Assembly: GCA_033782935.1 (NCBI GenBank)
Contig: JAWQEG010000717.1
Span: forward strand, 310,001-374,000
Length of the DNA stretch: 64,000 nucleotides
Reading direction: 5' to 3'
Source: Petrolisthes cinctipes
Lineage: Eukaryota > Arthropoda > Malacostraca > Decapoda > Porcellanidae
Below are positions 8,833 through 22,140 of this stretch, piece by piece (positions within the stretch are counted from its first letter, which is position 1; the number at the start of each line of letters is the position of its first letter). The notes under the pieces are model-generated. The model did not search any database. It worked only from the letters and a program-made list of their open reading frames with translations, and had not been told where the DNA came from. The translations under genes were made by a program, and so were the position numbers.

Positions 8833-10011
8833 ATACTGAAAATCGGTCTTTTAGGTGCCCAAAAGTCGATATGTGCATGCATCTTCTGTACCCGTTTATA
8901 TCTCAAATTTTGGCCCTAAACACCCGAAAATTCGATATTTTTGGGGTCCCAGAAGCGATCTGTACATGCCTACTCCGTGTTAAGAGTATTTTAAAAATAC
9001 AGGCCAAAAACATGCTGAAAATCGATATTTTTGGTGCCCAAAGTCAATATGTGCATGTATCTTCTGTACCCGTTTATATTTCGAATTCAGGCTCAAAACA
9101 CCCGAAAATTCAATATTTTAGGGTCCCAGAAGCAATCTGTACATGCCTACACAGTGCTAGAATATTTTCAAAATATAGGCTAAAAACATGCTAAAAATCG
9201 ACATTTTAGGTGCCAAAAAATCGATATCTCAAATTCAGTCCCAAAACACCCGAAAATTCGATATTTAGAGGTCCCAGAAGGTATCTGTACATGCCTACTC
9301 CGTGTTAGAGTATTTTCAAAATACAGGCCAAAAACACTGAAAATCGATCTTTTAGGTGCCCAAAAGTCGATATGTGCATGCATCTTCTGTACCCGTTTAT
9401 ATCTTAAATTCTGGCCCTAAACACCCGAAAATTCGATATTTTGGGGTCCCAGAAGCGATCTGTACATGCGTACTCCATGTTAGAGTATTTTCAAAATTCA
9501 GGCCCAAAACATGCTGAAAATCGATATTTTTGGTGCCCAAAGTCAATATGTGCATGTATCTTCTGTACCCGTTTATATCTCGAATTCAGGCTCAAAACAC
9601 CCGAAAATTCAATATTTTGGGGTCCCAGAAGCAATCTGTACATGCCTACTCCGTGTTAGAGTATTTTCAAAATACATGCTCAAAACATACTGAAAATCGA
9701 TCTTTTAGGGGCACAAAAGTCGATATGTGCATTCATCTTCTGTACCCGTTTATATCTCAAATTCAGGCTCAAAACACCCGAAAATTCAATATTTTGGGGT
9801 CCCAGAAGCAATCTGTACATGCCTACACAGTGCTAGAATATTTTCAAAATATAGGCTAAAAACATGCTAAAAATCGACATTTTAGGTGCCAAAAAATCGA
9901 TATCTCAAATTCAGTCCCAAAACACCAGAAAATTCGATATTTAGAGGTCCCAGAAGGTATCTGTACATGCCTACTCCGTGTTAGAGTATTTTCAAAATAC
10001 AGGCCAAAAAC
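8833..10011 (+). repeat. Seven-monomer HOR, copy 2 (1179 bp)
   Basis: Lengths 179+176+146+177+176+177+148 bp. The B' monomer has gained one more T (GATATTTTTGGGG). A third B' with the same extra bases begins the next block at 10012, so the array continues into that block before diverging at the shortened c of 10191. Confidence 0.88.
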
Positions 10012-13000
10012 ATACTGAAAATCGGTCTTTTAGGTGCCCAAAAGTCGATATGTGCATGCATCTTCTGTACCCGTTTATATCTCAAATTTTGGCCCTAAAC
10101 ACCCGAAAATTCGATATTTTTGGGGTCCCAGAAGCGATCTGTACATGCCTACTCCGTGTTAAGAGTATTTTAAAAATACAGGCCAAAAACATGCTGAAAA
10201 TCGATATTTTTGGTGCCCAAAGTCAATATGTGCATGTATCTTCTGTACCCGTTTATATTTCGAATTCAGGCTCAAAACACCCGAAAATTCAATATTTTGG
10301 GGTCCCAGAAGCAATCTGTACAGTGCTAGAATATTTTCAAAATATAGGCTAAAAACATGCTAAAAATCGATCTTTTAGGTGCCAAAAAGTCGATATCTCA
10401 AATTCAGTCCCAAAACACCCGAAAATTCGATATTTAGGGGTCCCAAAAGCGATCTGTACATGCCTACTCCGTTTTAGAGTATTTTCAAAATACATGCTCA
10501 AAACATACTGAAAATCGATCTTTTAGGTGCACAAAAGTCGATATGTGCATGCATCTTCAGTACCCGTTTATATCTCAAATTCAGGCTCAAAACACCCGAA
10601 AATTCAATATTTTGGGGTCCCAGAAGCAATCTGTACATGCCTACTCAGTGTTAGAGTATTTTCAAAATACAGGCTCAAAACATGCTGAAAATCGATATTT
10701 TAGATGCCCAAAGTCAATATGTGCATGTATCTTCAGTACCCGTTTATATCTCAAATTCAGGCTCTAAACACCCGAAAATTCCATATTTTGGGGTCCCAGA
10801 AGCAATCTGTACATGCCTACTCAGTGTTAGAGTATTTTCAAAATACAGGCCCAAAACATGCTGAAAATCGATATTTTAGATGCCCAAAGTCAATATGTGC
10901 ATGTATCTTCTGTACCCGTTTATATCTCAAATTCAGGCTCAAAACACCCGAAAATTCAATATTTTGGGGTCCCAGGAGCAATCTGTACATGCCTACACAG
11001 TGCTAGAATATTTTCAAAATATAGGCTAAAAACATGTTAAAAATCGACATTTTAGGTGCCAAAAAATCGATATCTCAAATTCAGTCCCAAAACACCAGAA
11101 AATTCGATATTTAGAGGTCCCAGAAGGTATCTGTACATTCCTACTTCGTGTTAGAGTATTTTCAAAATACAGGCCAAAAACATACTGAAAATCGATCTTT
11201 TAGGTGCCCAAAAGTCGATATGTGCATGCATCTTCTGTACACGTTTATATCTCAAATTCTGGCCCTAAACACCCGAAAATTCGATATTTTGGGGTCCCAG
11301 AAGCGATCTGTACATGCCTACTCCGTGTTAGAGTATTTTCAAAATTCAATCCCAAAACATCCTGAAAATCGATATTTTTGGTGCCCAAAGTCAATATGTG
11401 CATGTATCTTCTGTACCCGTTTATATCTCAAATTCAGGCTCAAAATACCCGAAAATTCGATATTTTGGGGTCCCAGAAGCAATCTGTACATGCCTATACA
11501 GTGCTAGAATATTTTCAAAATATAGGCTAAAAACATGCTAAAAATCGACATTTTAGGTGCCAAAAAATCGATATCTCAAATTCAGTCCCAAAACACCCGA
11601 AAATTCGATATTTAGAGGTCCCAGAAGGTATCTGTACATGCCTACACTGTGTTAGAGTATTTTCAAAATACAGGCCAAAAACATACTGAAAATCGGTCTT
11701 TTAGGTGCCCAAAAGTCGATATGTGCATGCATCTTCTGTACCCGTTTATATCTCAAATTCTGGCCCTAAACACCCGAAAATTCGATATTTTGGGGTCCCA
11801 GAAGCGATCTGTACATGCCTACTCCGTGTTAGAGTATTTTCAAAATACAAGCCCAAAACATGCTGAAAATCGATATTTTTGGTGCCCAAAGTCAATATGT
11901 GCATGTATCTTCTGTACCCGTTTATATCTCAAATTCAGGCTCAAAACACCCGAAAATTCAATATTTTGTGGTCCCAGAAGCAATCTCTAAAGTGCTAGAA
12001 TATTTTCAAAATATAGGCTAAAAACATGCTAAAAATCGATCTTTTAGGTGCCAAAAATTCGATATCTCAAATTCAGTCCCAAAACACCCGAAAATTCGAT
12101 ATTTAGGGGTCCCAGAAGCGATCTGTACATGCCTACTCCGTGTTAGAGTATTTTCAAAATACATGCTCAAAACATACTGAAAATCGATCTTTTAGGTGCA
12201 CAAAAGTCGATATGTGCATGCATCTTCAGTACCCGTTTATATCTCAAATTCAGGCTCAAAACACCCGAAAATTCAATATTTTGGGGTCCCAGAAGCAATC
12301 TGTACATGCCTACACAGTGTTAGAGTATTTTCAAAATACAGGCCCAAAACATGCTGAAAATCGTTATTTTAGATGCCCAAAGTCAATATGTGCATGTATC
12401 TTCTGTACCCGTTTATATCTCAAATTCAGGCTCAAAACACCCGAAAATTCGATATTTAGGGGTCCCAGAAGCGATCTGTACATGCCTACTCCGTGTTAGA
12501 GTATTTTCAAAATACATGCTCAAAACATACTGAAAATCGATCTTTTAGGTGCACAAAAGTCGATATGTGTATGCATCTTCAGTACCCGTTTATATCTCAA
12601 ATTCAGGCTCAAAACACCCGAAAATTCAATATTTTGGGGTCCCAGAAGCAATCTGTACATGCCTACACAGTGCTAGAATATTTTCAAAATATAGGCTAAA
12701 AACATGCTAAAAATCGACATTTTAGGTGCCAAAAAATCGATATCTCAAATTCAGTCCCAAAACACCCGAAAATTCGATATTTAGAGGTCCCAGAAGGTAT
12801 CTGTACATGCCTACACTGTGTTAGAGTATTTTCAAAATACAGGCCAAAAACATACTGAAAATCGGTCTTTTAGGTGCCCAAAAGTCGATATGTGCATGCA
12901 TCTTCTGTACCCGTTTATATCTCAAATTTTGGCCCTAAACACCCGAAAATTCGATATTTTGGGGTCCCAGAAGCGATCTTTACATGCCTACTCCGTGTTA

Positions 13001-15984
13001 GAGTATTTTCAAAATACAAGCCAAAAACATGCTAAAAATCGACATTTTAGGTGCCAAAAAATCGATATCTCAAATTCTGTCCCAAAACACCCGAAAATTC
13101 GATATTTAGAGGTCCCAGAAGGTATCTGTACATGCCTACACTGTGTTAGAGTATTTTCAAAATACAGGCCAAAAACATGCTGAAAATCGATATTTTTGTT
13201 GCCCAAAGTCAATATGTGCATGTATCTTCTGTACCCGTTTATATCTCAAATTCAGGCTCAAAACACCCGAAAATTCAATATTTTGGGGTCCCAGAAGCAA
13301 TCTGTACAGTGCTAGAATATTTTATAAAATATAGGCTAAAAACATGCTAAAAATCGATCTTTTAGGTGCCAAAAAGTCGATATCTCAAATTCAGTCCCAA
13401 AACACCACAAAATTCGATATTTAGGGGTCCCAGAAGCGATCTGTACATGCCTACTCCGTTTTAGAGTATTTTCAAAATACATGCTCAAAACATACTGAAA
13501 ATCGATCTTTTAGGTGCACAAAAGTCGATATGTGCTTGCATCTTCAGTACCCGTTTATATCTCAAATTCAGGCTCAAAACACCCGAAAATTCAATATTTT
13601 GGGGTCCCAGAAGCAATCTGTACATGCCTACTCCGTGTTAGAGTATTTTCAAAATACAGGCCCAAAACATGCTGAAAATCGATATTTTAGATGCCCAAAG
13701 TCAATATGTGCATGTATCTTCTGTACCCGTTTATATCTCAAATTCAGGCTCAAAACACCCGAAAATTCAATATTTTGGGGTCCCAGAAGCAATCTGTACA
13801 TGCCTACACAGTGCTAGAATATTTTCAAAATATAGGCTAAAAACATGCTAAAAATCGATCTTTTAGGTGCTAAAAATCGATATCTCAAATTCAGTCCCAA
13901 AACACCCGAAAATTCGATATTTAGGGGTCCCAGAAGCGATCTGTACATGCCTACTCCGTTTTAGAGTATTTTCAAAATACATGCTCAAAACATACTAAAA
14001 ATCGATCTTTTAGGTGCACAAAAGTCGATATGTGCATGCATCTTCAGTATCCGTTTATATCTCAAATTCAGGCTCAAAAAACCCGAAAATTCAATATTTT
14101 GGGGTCCCAGAAGCAATCTGTACATGCCTACTCAGTGTTAGAGTATTTTCAAAATACAGGCCCAAAACATGCTGAAAATCGATATTTTAGATGCCCAAAG
14201 TCAATATGTGCATGTATCTTCTGTACCCGTTTATATCTCAAATTCAGGCTCAAAACACCCGAAAATTCAATATTTTGGGGTCCCAGAAGCAATCTGTACA
14301 TGCCTACATAGTGCTAGAATATTTTCAAAATATAGGCTAAAAAGATGCTAAAAATCGACATTTTAGGTGCCAAAGAATCGATATCTCAAATTCAGTCCCA
14401 AAACACCCGAAAATTCGATATTTAGAGGTCCCAGAAGGTATCTGTACATGCCTACTCCGTGTTAGAGTATTTTCAAAATACAGGCCAAAAACATTCTGAA
14501 AATCGATCTTTTAGGTGCCCAAAAGTCGATATGTGCATGCATCTTCTGTACCCGTTTATATCTCAAATTCTGGCCCTAAACACCCGAAAATTCGATATTT
14601 TGGGGTCCCAGAAGCGATCTGTACATGCCTACTCCGTGTTAGAGTATTTTCAAAATTCAGGCCCAAAACATGCTGAAAATCGATATTTTTGGTGCCCAAA
14701 GTCAATATGTGCATGTATCTTCTGTACCCGTTTATATCTCGAATTCAGGCTCAAAACACCCGAAAATTCAATATTTTGGGGTCCCAGAAGCAATCTGTAC
14801 ATGCCTACTCAGTGCTAGAATATTTTCAAAATATAGGTTAAAAACATGCTAAAAATCGATCTTTTAGGTGCCAAAAATTCGATATCTCAAATTCAGTCCC
14901 AAAACACCCGAAAATTCGATAGTTAGGGGTCCCAGAAGCGATCTGTACATGCCTACTCCGTGTTAGAGTATTTTCAAAATACATGCTCAAAACATACTGA
15001 AAATCGATCTTTTAGGTACACAAAAGTCGATATGTGCATGCATCTTCAGTACCCGTTTATATCTCAAATTCAGGCTCAAAACACCCGAAAATTCAATATT
15101 TTGGGGTCCCAGAAGCAATCTGTACATGACTACTCAGTGTTAGAGTATTTTCAAAATACAGGCCCAAAACATGCTAAAAATCGATATTTTTGGTGCCCAA
15201 AGTCAATATGTGCATGTATCTTCTGTACCCGTTTATATCTCAAATTCAGGCTCAAAACACCCGAAAATTCAATATTTTGGGGTCCCAGAAGCAATATGTA
15301 CAGTGCTAGAATATTTTCAAAATATAGGCTAAAAACATGCTAAAAATCGATCTTTTACGTGCCAAAAAGTCGATATCTCAAATTCAGTCCCAAAACACCC
15401 GAAAATTCGATATTTAGGGGTCCCAGAAGCGATCTGTACATGCCTACTCCGTTTTAGAGTATTTTCAAAATACATGCTCAAAACATACTGAAAATCGATC
15501 TTTTAGGTGCACAAAAGTCGATATGTGCATGCATCTTCAGCACCCGTTTATATCTCAAATTCAGGCTCAAAAGACCCGAAAATTCAATATTTTGGGGTCC
15601 CAGAAGCAATCTGTACATGCCTACTCCGTGTTAGAGTATTTTCAAAATACAGGCCCAAAACATGCTGAAAATCGATATTTTAGATGCCCAAAGTCAATAT
15701 GTGCATGTATCTTCTGTACCCGTTTATATCTCAAATTCAGGCTCAAAACACCCGAAAATTCAATATTTTGGGGTCCCAGAAGCAATCTGTACATGCCTAC
15801 ACAGTGCTAGAATATTTTCAAAATATAGGCTAAAAACATGCTAAAAATCGATCTTTTAGGTGCTAAAAATCGATATCTCAAATTCAGTCCCAAAACACCC
15901 GAAAATTCGATATTTAGAGGTCCCAGAAGGTATCTGTACTTGCCTACTCCGTGTTAGAGTATTTTCAAAATACAGGCCAAAAAC
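10012..15984 (+). repeat. Large duplicated block, copy 1 (5973 bp, 36 monomers)
   Basis: Order: B' c S2 D A A S1 B C S1 B c S2 D A/S2 D S1 B S1 c S2 D A S2' D A S1 B C S2 D c S2 D A S2'/S1. The next copy starts at 15985 with the same B'. Shared private marks include CCATATTTTGG, CAATCCCAAAACATCCTG, AATCTCTAAAGTG, ATCGTTATTTTAG and ATTTTTGTTGCCC. The last monomer (15838-15984) is a chimera with an S2' head and an S1 tail, which places the tandem junction. Confidence 0.92.
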
Positions 15985-18900
15985 ATTCTGAAAATCGATC
16001 TTTTAGGTGCCCAAAAGTCGATATGTGCATGCATCTTCTGTACCCGTTTATATCTCAAATTTTGGCCCTAAACACCCGAAAATTCGATATTTTTGGGGTC
16101 CCAGAAGCGATCTGTACATGCCTACTCCGTGTTAAGAGTATTTTAAAAATACAGGCCAAAAACATGCTGAAAATCGATATTTTTGGTGCCCAAAGTCAAT
16201 ATGTGCATGTATCTTCTGTACCCGTTTATATTTCGAATTCAGGCTCAAAACACCCGAAAATTCAATATTTTGGGGTCCCAGAAGCAATCTGTACAGTGCT
16301 AGAATATTTTCAAAATATAGGCTAAAAACATGCTAAAAATCGATCTTTTAGGTGCCAAAAAGTCGATATCTCAAATTCAGTCCCAAAACACCCGAAAATT
16401 CGATATTTAGGGGTCCCAAAAGCGATCTGTACATGCCTACTCCGTTTTAGAGTATTTTCAAAATACATGCTCAAAACATACTGAAAATCGATCTTTTAGG
16501 TGCACAAAAGTCGATATGTGCATGCATCTTCAGTACCCGTTTATATCTCAAATTCAGGCTCAAAACACCCGAAAATTCAATATTTTGGGGTCCCAGAAGC
16601 AATCTGTACATGCCTACTCAGTGTTAGAGTATTTTCAAAATACAGGCTCAAAACATGCTGAAAATCGATATTTTAGATGCCCAAAGTCAATATGTGCATG
16701 TATCTTCAGTACCCGTTTATGTCTCAAATTCAGGCTCAAAACACCCGAAAATTCCATATTTTGGGGTCCCAGAAGCAATCTGTACATGCCTACTCAGTGT
16801 TAGAGTATTTTCAAAATACAGGCCCAAAACATGCTGAAAATCGATATTTTAGATGCCCAAAGTCAATATGTGCATGTATCTTCTGTACCCGTTTATATCT
16901 CAAATTCAGGCTCAAAACACCCGAAAATTCAATATTTTGGGGTCCCAGGAGCAATCTGTACATGCCTACACAGTGCTAGAATATTTTCAAAATATAGGCT
17001 AAAAACATGTTAAAAATCGACATTTTAGGTGCCAAAAAATCGATATCTCAAATTCAGTCCCAAAACACCAGAAAATTCGATATTTAGAGGTCCCAGAAGG
17101 TATCTGTACATTCCTACTCCGTGTTAGAGTATTTTCAAAATACAGGCCAAAAACATACTGAAAATCGATCTTTTAGGTGCCCAAAAGTCGATATGTGCAT
17201 GCATCTTCTGTACACGTTTATATCTCAAATTCTGGCCCTAAACACCCGAAAATTCGATATTTTGGGGTCCCAGAAGCGATCTGTACATGCCTACTCCGTG
17301 TTAGAGTATTTTCAAAATTCAATCCCAAAACATCCTGAAAATCGATATTTTTGGTGCCCAAAGTCAATATGTGCATGTATCTTCTGTACCCGTTTATATC
17401 TCAAATTCAGGCTCAAAATACCCGAAAATTCGATATTTTGGGGTCCCAGAAGCAATCTGTACATGCCTATACAGTGCTAGAATATTTTCAAAATATAGGC
17501 TAAAAACATGCTAAAAATCGACATTTTAGGTGCCAAAAAATCGATATCTCAAATTCAGTCCCAAAACACCCGAAAATTCGATATTTAGAGGTCCCAGAAG
17601 GTATCTGTACATGCCTACACTGTGTTAGAGTATTTTCAAAATACAGGCCAAAAACATACTGAAAATCGGTCTTTTAGGTGCCCAAAAGTCGATATGTGCA
17701 TGCATCTTCTGTACCCGTTTATATCTCAAATTCTGGCCCTAAACACCCGAAAATTCGATATTTTGGGGTCCCAGAAGCGATCTGTACATGCCTACTCCGT
17801 GTTAGAGTATTTTCAAAATACAAGCCCAAAACATGCTGAAAATCGATATTTTTGGTGCCCAAAGTCAATATGTGCATGTATCTTCTGTACCCGTTTATAT
17901 CTCAAATTCAGGCTCAAAACACCCGAAAATTCAATATTTTGTGGTCCCAGAAGCAATCTCTAAAGTGCTAGAATATTTTCAAAATATAGGCTAAAAACAT
18001 GCTAAAAATCGATCTTTTAGGTGCCAAAAATTCGATATCTCAAATTCAGTCCCAAAACACCCGAAAATTCGATATTTAGGGGTCCCAGAAGCGATCTGTA
18101 CATGCCTACTCCGTGTTAGAGTATTTTCAAAATACATGCTCAAAACATACTGAAAATCGATCTTTTAGGTGCACAAAAGTCGATATGTGCATGCATCTTC
18201 AGTACCCGTTTATATCTCAAATTCAGGCTCAAAACACCCGAAAATTCAATATTTTGGGGTCCCAGAAGCAATCTGTACATGCCTACACAGTGTTAGAGTA
18301 TTTTCAAAATACAGGCCCAAAACATGCTGAAAATCGTTATTTTAGATGCCCAAAGTCAATATGTGCATGTATCTTCTGTACCCGTTTATATCTCAAATTC
18401 AGGCTCAAAACACCCGAAAATTCGATATTTAGGGGTCCCAGAAGCGATCTGTACATGCCTACTCCGTGTTAGAGTATTTTCAAAATACATGCTCAAAACA
18501 TACTGAAAATCGATCTTTTAGGTGCACAAAAGTCGATATGTGTATGCATCTTCAGTACCCGTTTATATCTCAAATTCAGGCTCAAAACACCCGAAAATTC
18601 AATATTTTGGGGTCCCAGAAGCAATCTGTACATGCCTACACAGTGCTAGAATATTTTCAAAATATAGGCTAAAAACATGCTAAAAATCGACATTTTAGGT
18701 GCCAAAAAATCGATATCTCAAATTCAGTCCCAAAACACCCGAAAATTCGATATTTAGAGGTCCCAGAAGGTATCTGTACATGCCTACACTGTGTTAGAGT
18801 ATTTTCAAAATACAGGCCAAAAACATACTGAAAATCGGTCTTTTAGGTGCCCAAAAGTCGATATGTGCATGCATCTTCTGTACCCGTTTATATCTCAAAT

Positions 18901-19149
18901 TTTGGCCCTAAACACCCGAAAATTCGATATTTTGGGGTCCCAGAAGCGATCTGTACATGCCTACTCCGTGTTAGAGTATTTTCAAAATACAAGCCAAAAA
19001 CATGCTAAAAATCGACATTTTAGGTGCCAAAAAATCGATATCTCAAATTCTGTCCCAAAACACCCGAAAATTCGATATTTAGAGGTCCCAGAAGGTATCT
19101 GTACATGCCTACACTGTGTTAGAGTATTTTCAAAATACAGGCCAAAAAC

Positions 19150-19327
19150 ATACTCAAAATCGGTCTTTTAGGTGCCCAAAAGTCGATATGTGCATGCATC
19201 TTCTGTACCCGTTTATATCTCAAATTTATGGCCCTAAACACCCGAAAATTCGATATTTTGGGGTCCCAGAAGCGATTTGTACATGCCTACTCCGTGTTAG
19301 AGTATTTTCAAAATACAGGCCAAAAAC
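19150..19327 (+). repeat. B monomer present in copy 2 but absent from copy 1
   Basis: This 178-bp B monomer sits between S1 and c, the canonical place for B. In copy 1, S1 (13029-13176) joins directly to c at 13177 with an ACATGCTG tail, so copy 1 most likely lost B by recombination between the near-identical tails of S1 and B. The monomer has an unusual AAATTTATGGCCC and ACATACTCAAAATC. Confidence 0.8.
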
Positions 19328-19641
19328 ATGCTGAAAATCGATATTTTTGTTGCCCAAAGTCAATATGTGCATGTATCTTCTGTACCCGTTTATATCTCAA
19401 ATTCAGGCTCAAAACACCCGAAAATTCAATATTTTGGGGTCCCAGAAGCAATCTGTACAGTGCTAGAATATTTTCAAAATATAGGCTAAAAACATGCTAA
19501 AAATCGATCTTTTAGGTGCCAAAAAGTCGATATCTCAAATTCAGTCCCAAAACACCACAAAATTCGATATTTAGGGGTCCCAGAAGCGATCTGTACATGC
19601 CTACTCCGTTTTAGAGTATTTTCAAAATACATGCTCAAAAC

Positions 19642-19824
19642 ATACTGAAAATCGATCTTTTAGGTGCACAAAAGTCGATATTATATCGTGCTTGCATCTT
19701 CAGTACCCGTTTATATCTCAAATTCAGGCTCAAAACACCCGAAAATTCAATATTTTGGGGTCCCAGAAGCAATCTGTACATGCCTACTCCGTGTTAGAGT
19801 ATTTTCAAAATACAGGCCCAAAAC
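19642..19824 (+). repeat. D monomer with 6-bp insertion (183 bp)
   Basis: Reads GTCGATATTATATCGTGCTTGC where the copy-1 counterpart near 13525 reads GTCGATATGTGCTTGC. The inserted TATATC makes a local ATATTATAT run, consistent with slippage. I saw it nowhere else in the window. Confidence 0.85.
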
Positions 19825-20147
19825 ATGCTGAAAATCGATATTTTAGATGCCCAAAGTCAATATGTGCATGTATCTTCTGTACCCGTTTATATCTCAAATT
19901 CAGGCTCAAAACACCCGAAAATTCAATATTTTGGGGTCCCAGAAGCAATCTGTACATGCCTACACAGTGCTAGAATATTTTCAAAATATAGGCTAAAAAC
20001 ATGCTAAAAATCGATCTTTTAGGTGCTAAAAATCGATATCTCAAATTCAGTCCCAAAACACCCGAAAATTCGATATTTAGGGGTCCCAGAAGCGATCTGT
20101 ACATGCCTACTCCGTTTTAGAGTATTTTCAAAATACATGCTCAAAAC

Positions 20148-22140
20148 ATACTAAAAATCGATCTTTTAGGTGCACAAAAGTCGATATGTGCATGCATCTT
20201 CAGTATCCGTTTATATCTCAAATTCAGGCTCAAAAAACCCGAAAATTCAATATTTTGGGGTCCCAGAAGCAATCTGTACATGCCTACTCAGTGTTAGAGT
20301 ATTTTCAAAATACAGGCCCAAAACATGCTGAAAATCGATATTTTAGATGCCCAAAGTCAATATGTGCATGTATCTTCTGTACCCGTTTATATCTCAAATT
20401 CAGGCTCAAAACACCCGAAAATTCAATATTTTGGGGTCCCAGAAGCAATCTGTACATGCCTACATAGTGCTAGAATATTTTCAAAATATAGGCTAAAAAG
20501 ATGCTAAAAATCGACATTTTAGGTGCCAAAGAATCGATATCTCAAATTCAGTCCCAAAACACCCGAAAATTCGATATTTAGAGGTCCCAGAAGGTATCTG
20601 TACATGCCTACTCCGTGTTAGAGTATTTTCAAAATACAGGCCAAAAACATTCTGAAAATCGATCTTTTAGGTGCCCAAAAGTCGATATGTGCATGCATCT
20701 TCTGTACCCGTTTATATCTCAAATTCTGGCCCTAAACACCCGAAAATTCGATATTTTGGGGTCCCAGAAGCGATCTGTACATGCCTACTCCGTGTTAGAG
20801 TATTTTCAAAATTCAGGCCCAAAACATGCTGAAAATCGATATTTTTGGTGCCCAAAGTCAATATGTGCATGTATCTTCTGTACCCGTTTATATCTCGAAT
20901 TCAGGCTCAAAACACCCGAAAATTCAATATTTTGGGGTCCCAGAAGCAATCTGTACATGCCTACTCAGTGCTAGAATATTTTCAAAATATAGGTTAAAAA
21001 CATGCTAAAAATCGATCTTTTAGGTGCCAAAAATTCGATATCTCAAATTCAGTCCCAAAACACCCGAAAATTCGATAGTTAGGGGTCCCAGAAGCGATCT
21101 GTACATGCCTACTCCGTGTTAGAGTATTTTCAAAATACATGCTCAAAACATACTGAAAATCGATCTTTTAGGTACACAAAAGTCGATATGTGCATGCATC
21201 TTCAGTACCCGTTTATATCTCAAATTCAGGCTCAAAACACATGAAAATTCAATATTTTGGGGTCCCAGAAGCAATCTGTACATGACTACTCAGTGTTAGA
21301 GTATTTTCAAAATACAGGCCCAAAACATGCTAAAAATCGATATTTTTGGTGCCCAAAGTCAATATGTGCATGTATCTTCTGTACCCGTTTATATCTCAAA
21401 TTCAGGCTCAAAACACCCGAAAATTCAATATTTTGGGGTCCCAGAAGCAATCTGTACAGTGCTAGAATATTTTCAAAATATAGGCTAAAAACATGCTAAA
21501 AATCGATCTTTTACGTGCCAAAAAGTCGATATCTCAAATTCAGTCCCAAAACACCCGAAAATTCGATATTTAGGGGTCCCAGAAGCGATCTGTACATGCC
21601 TACTCCGTTTTAGAGTATTTTCAAAATACATGCTCAAAACATACTGAAAATCGATCTTTTAGGTGCACAAAAGTCGATATGTGCATGCATCTTCAGTACC
21701 CGTTTATATCTCAAATTCAGGCTCAAAAGACCCGAAAATTCAATATTTTGGGGTCCCAGAAGCAATCTGTACATGCCTACTCCGTGTTAGAGTATTTTCA
21801 AAATACAGGCCCAAAACATGCTGAAAATCGATATTTTAGATGCCCAAAGTCAATATGTGCATGTATCTTCTGTACCCGTTTATATCTCAAATTCAGGCTC
21901 AAAACACCCGAAAATTCAATATTTTGGGGTCCCAGAAGCAATCTGTACATGCCTACACAGTGCTAGAATATTTTCAAAATATAGGCTAAAAACATGCTAA
22001 AAATCGATCTTTTAGGTGCTAAAAATCGATATCTCAAATTCAGTCCCAAAACACCCGAAAATTCGATATTTAGGGGTCCCAGAAGCGATCTGTACATGCC
22101 TACTCCGTTTTAGAGTATTTTCAAAATACATGCTCAAAAC
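20148..22140 (+). repeat. 1993-bp unit, first of two adjacent copies
   Basis: Twelve monomers: D A S1 B C S2 D c S2 D A S2', with lengths summing exactly to 1993. The next copy begins at 22141. The unit is marked by ATCCGTTTATATC, a CATAGTGCTAG tail with AAAAAGATGCTA, GATAGTTAGGGG, GGTACACAAAAG and TTTTACGTGCC. Confidence 0.9.

Larger units (their letters stand above)
15985..22140 (+). repeat. Large duplicated block, copy 2 (6156 bp, 37 monomers)
   Basis: Offset from copy 1 is 5973 bp up to about 19150 and 6156 bp afterwards. The 183-bp difference is accounted for by one additional B monomer (19150-19327, 178 bp), a 6-bp insertion near 19680, and one extra base in copy 1 near 13324. The final part, from 20148, is also the first copy of the 1993-bp and 5293-bp units. 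Confidence 0.92.
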
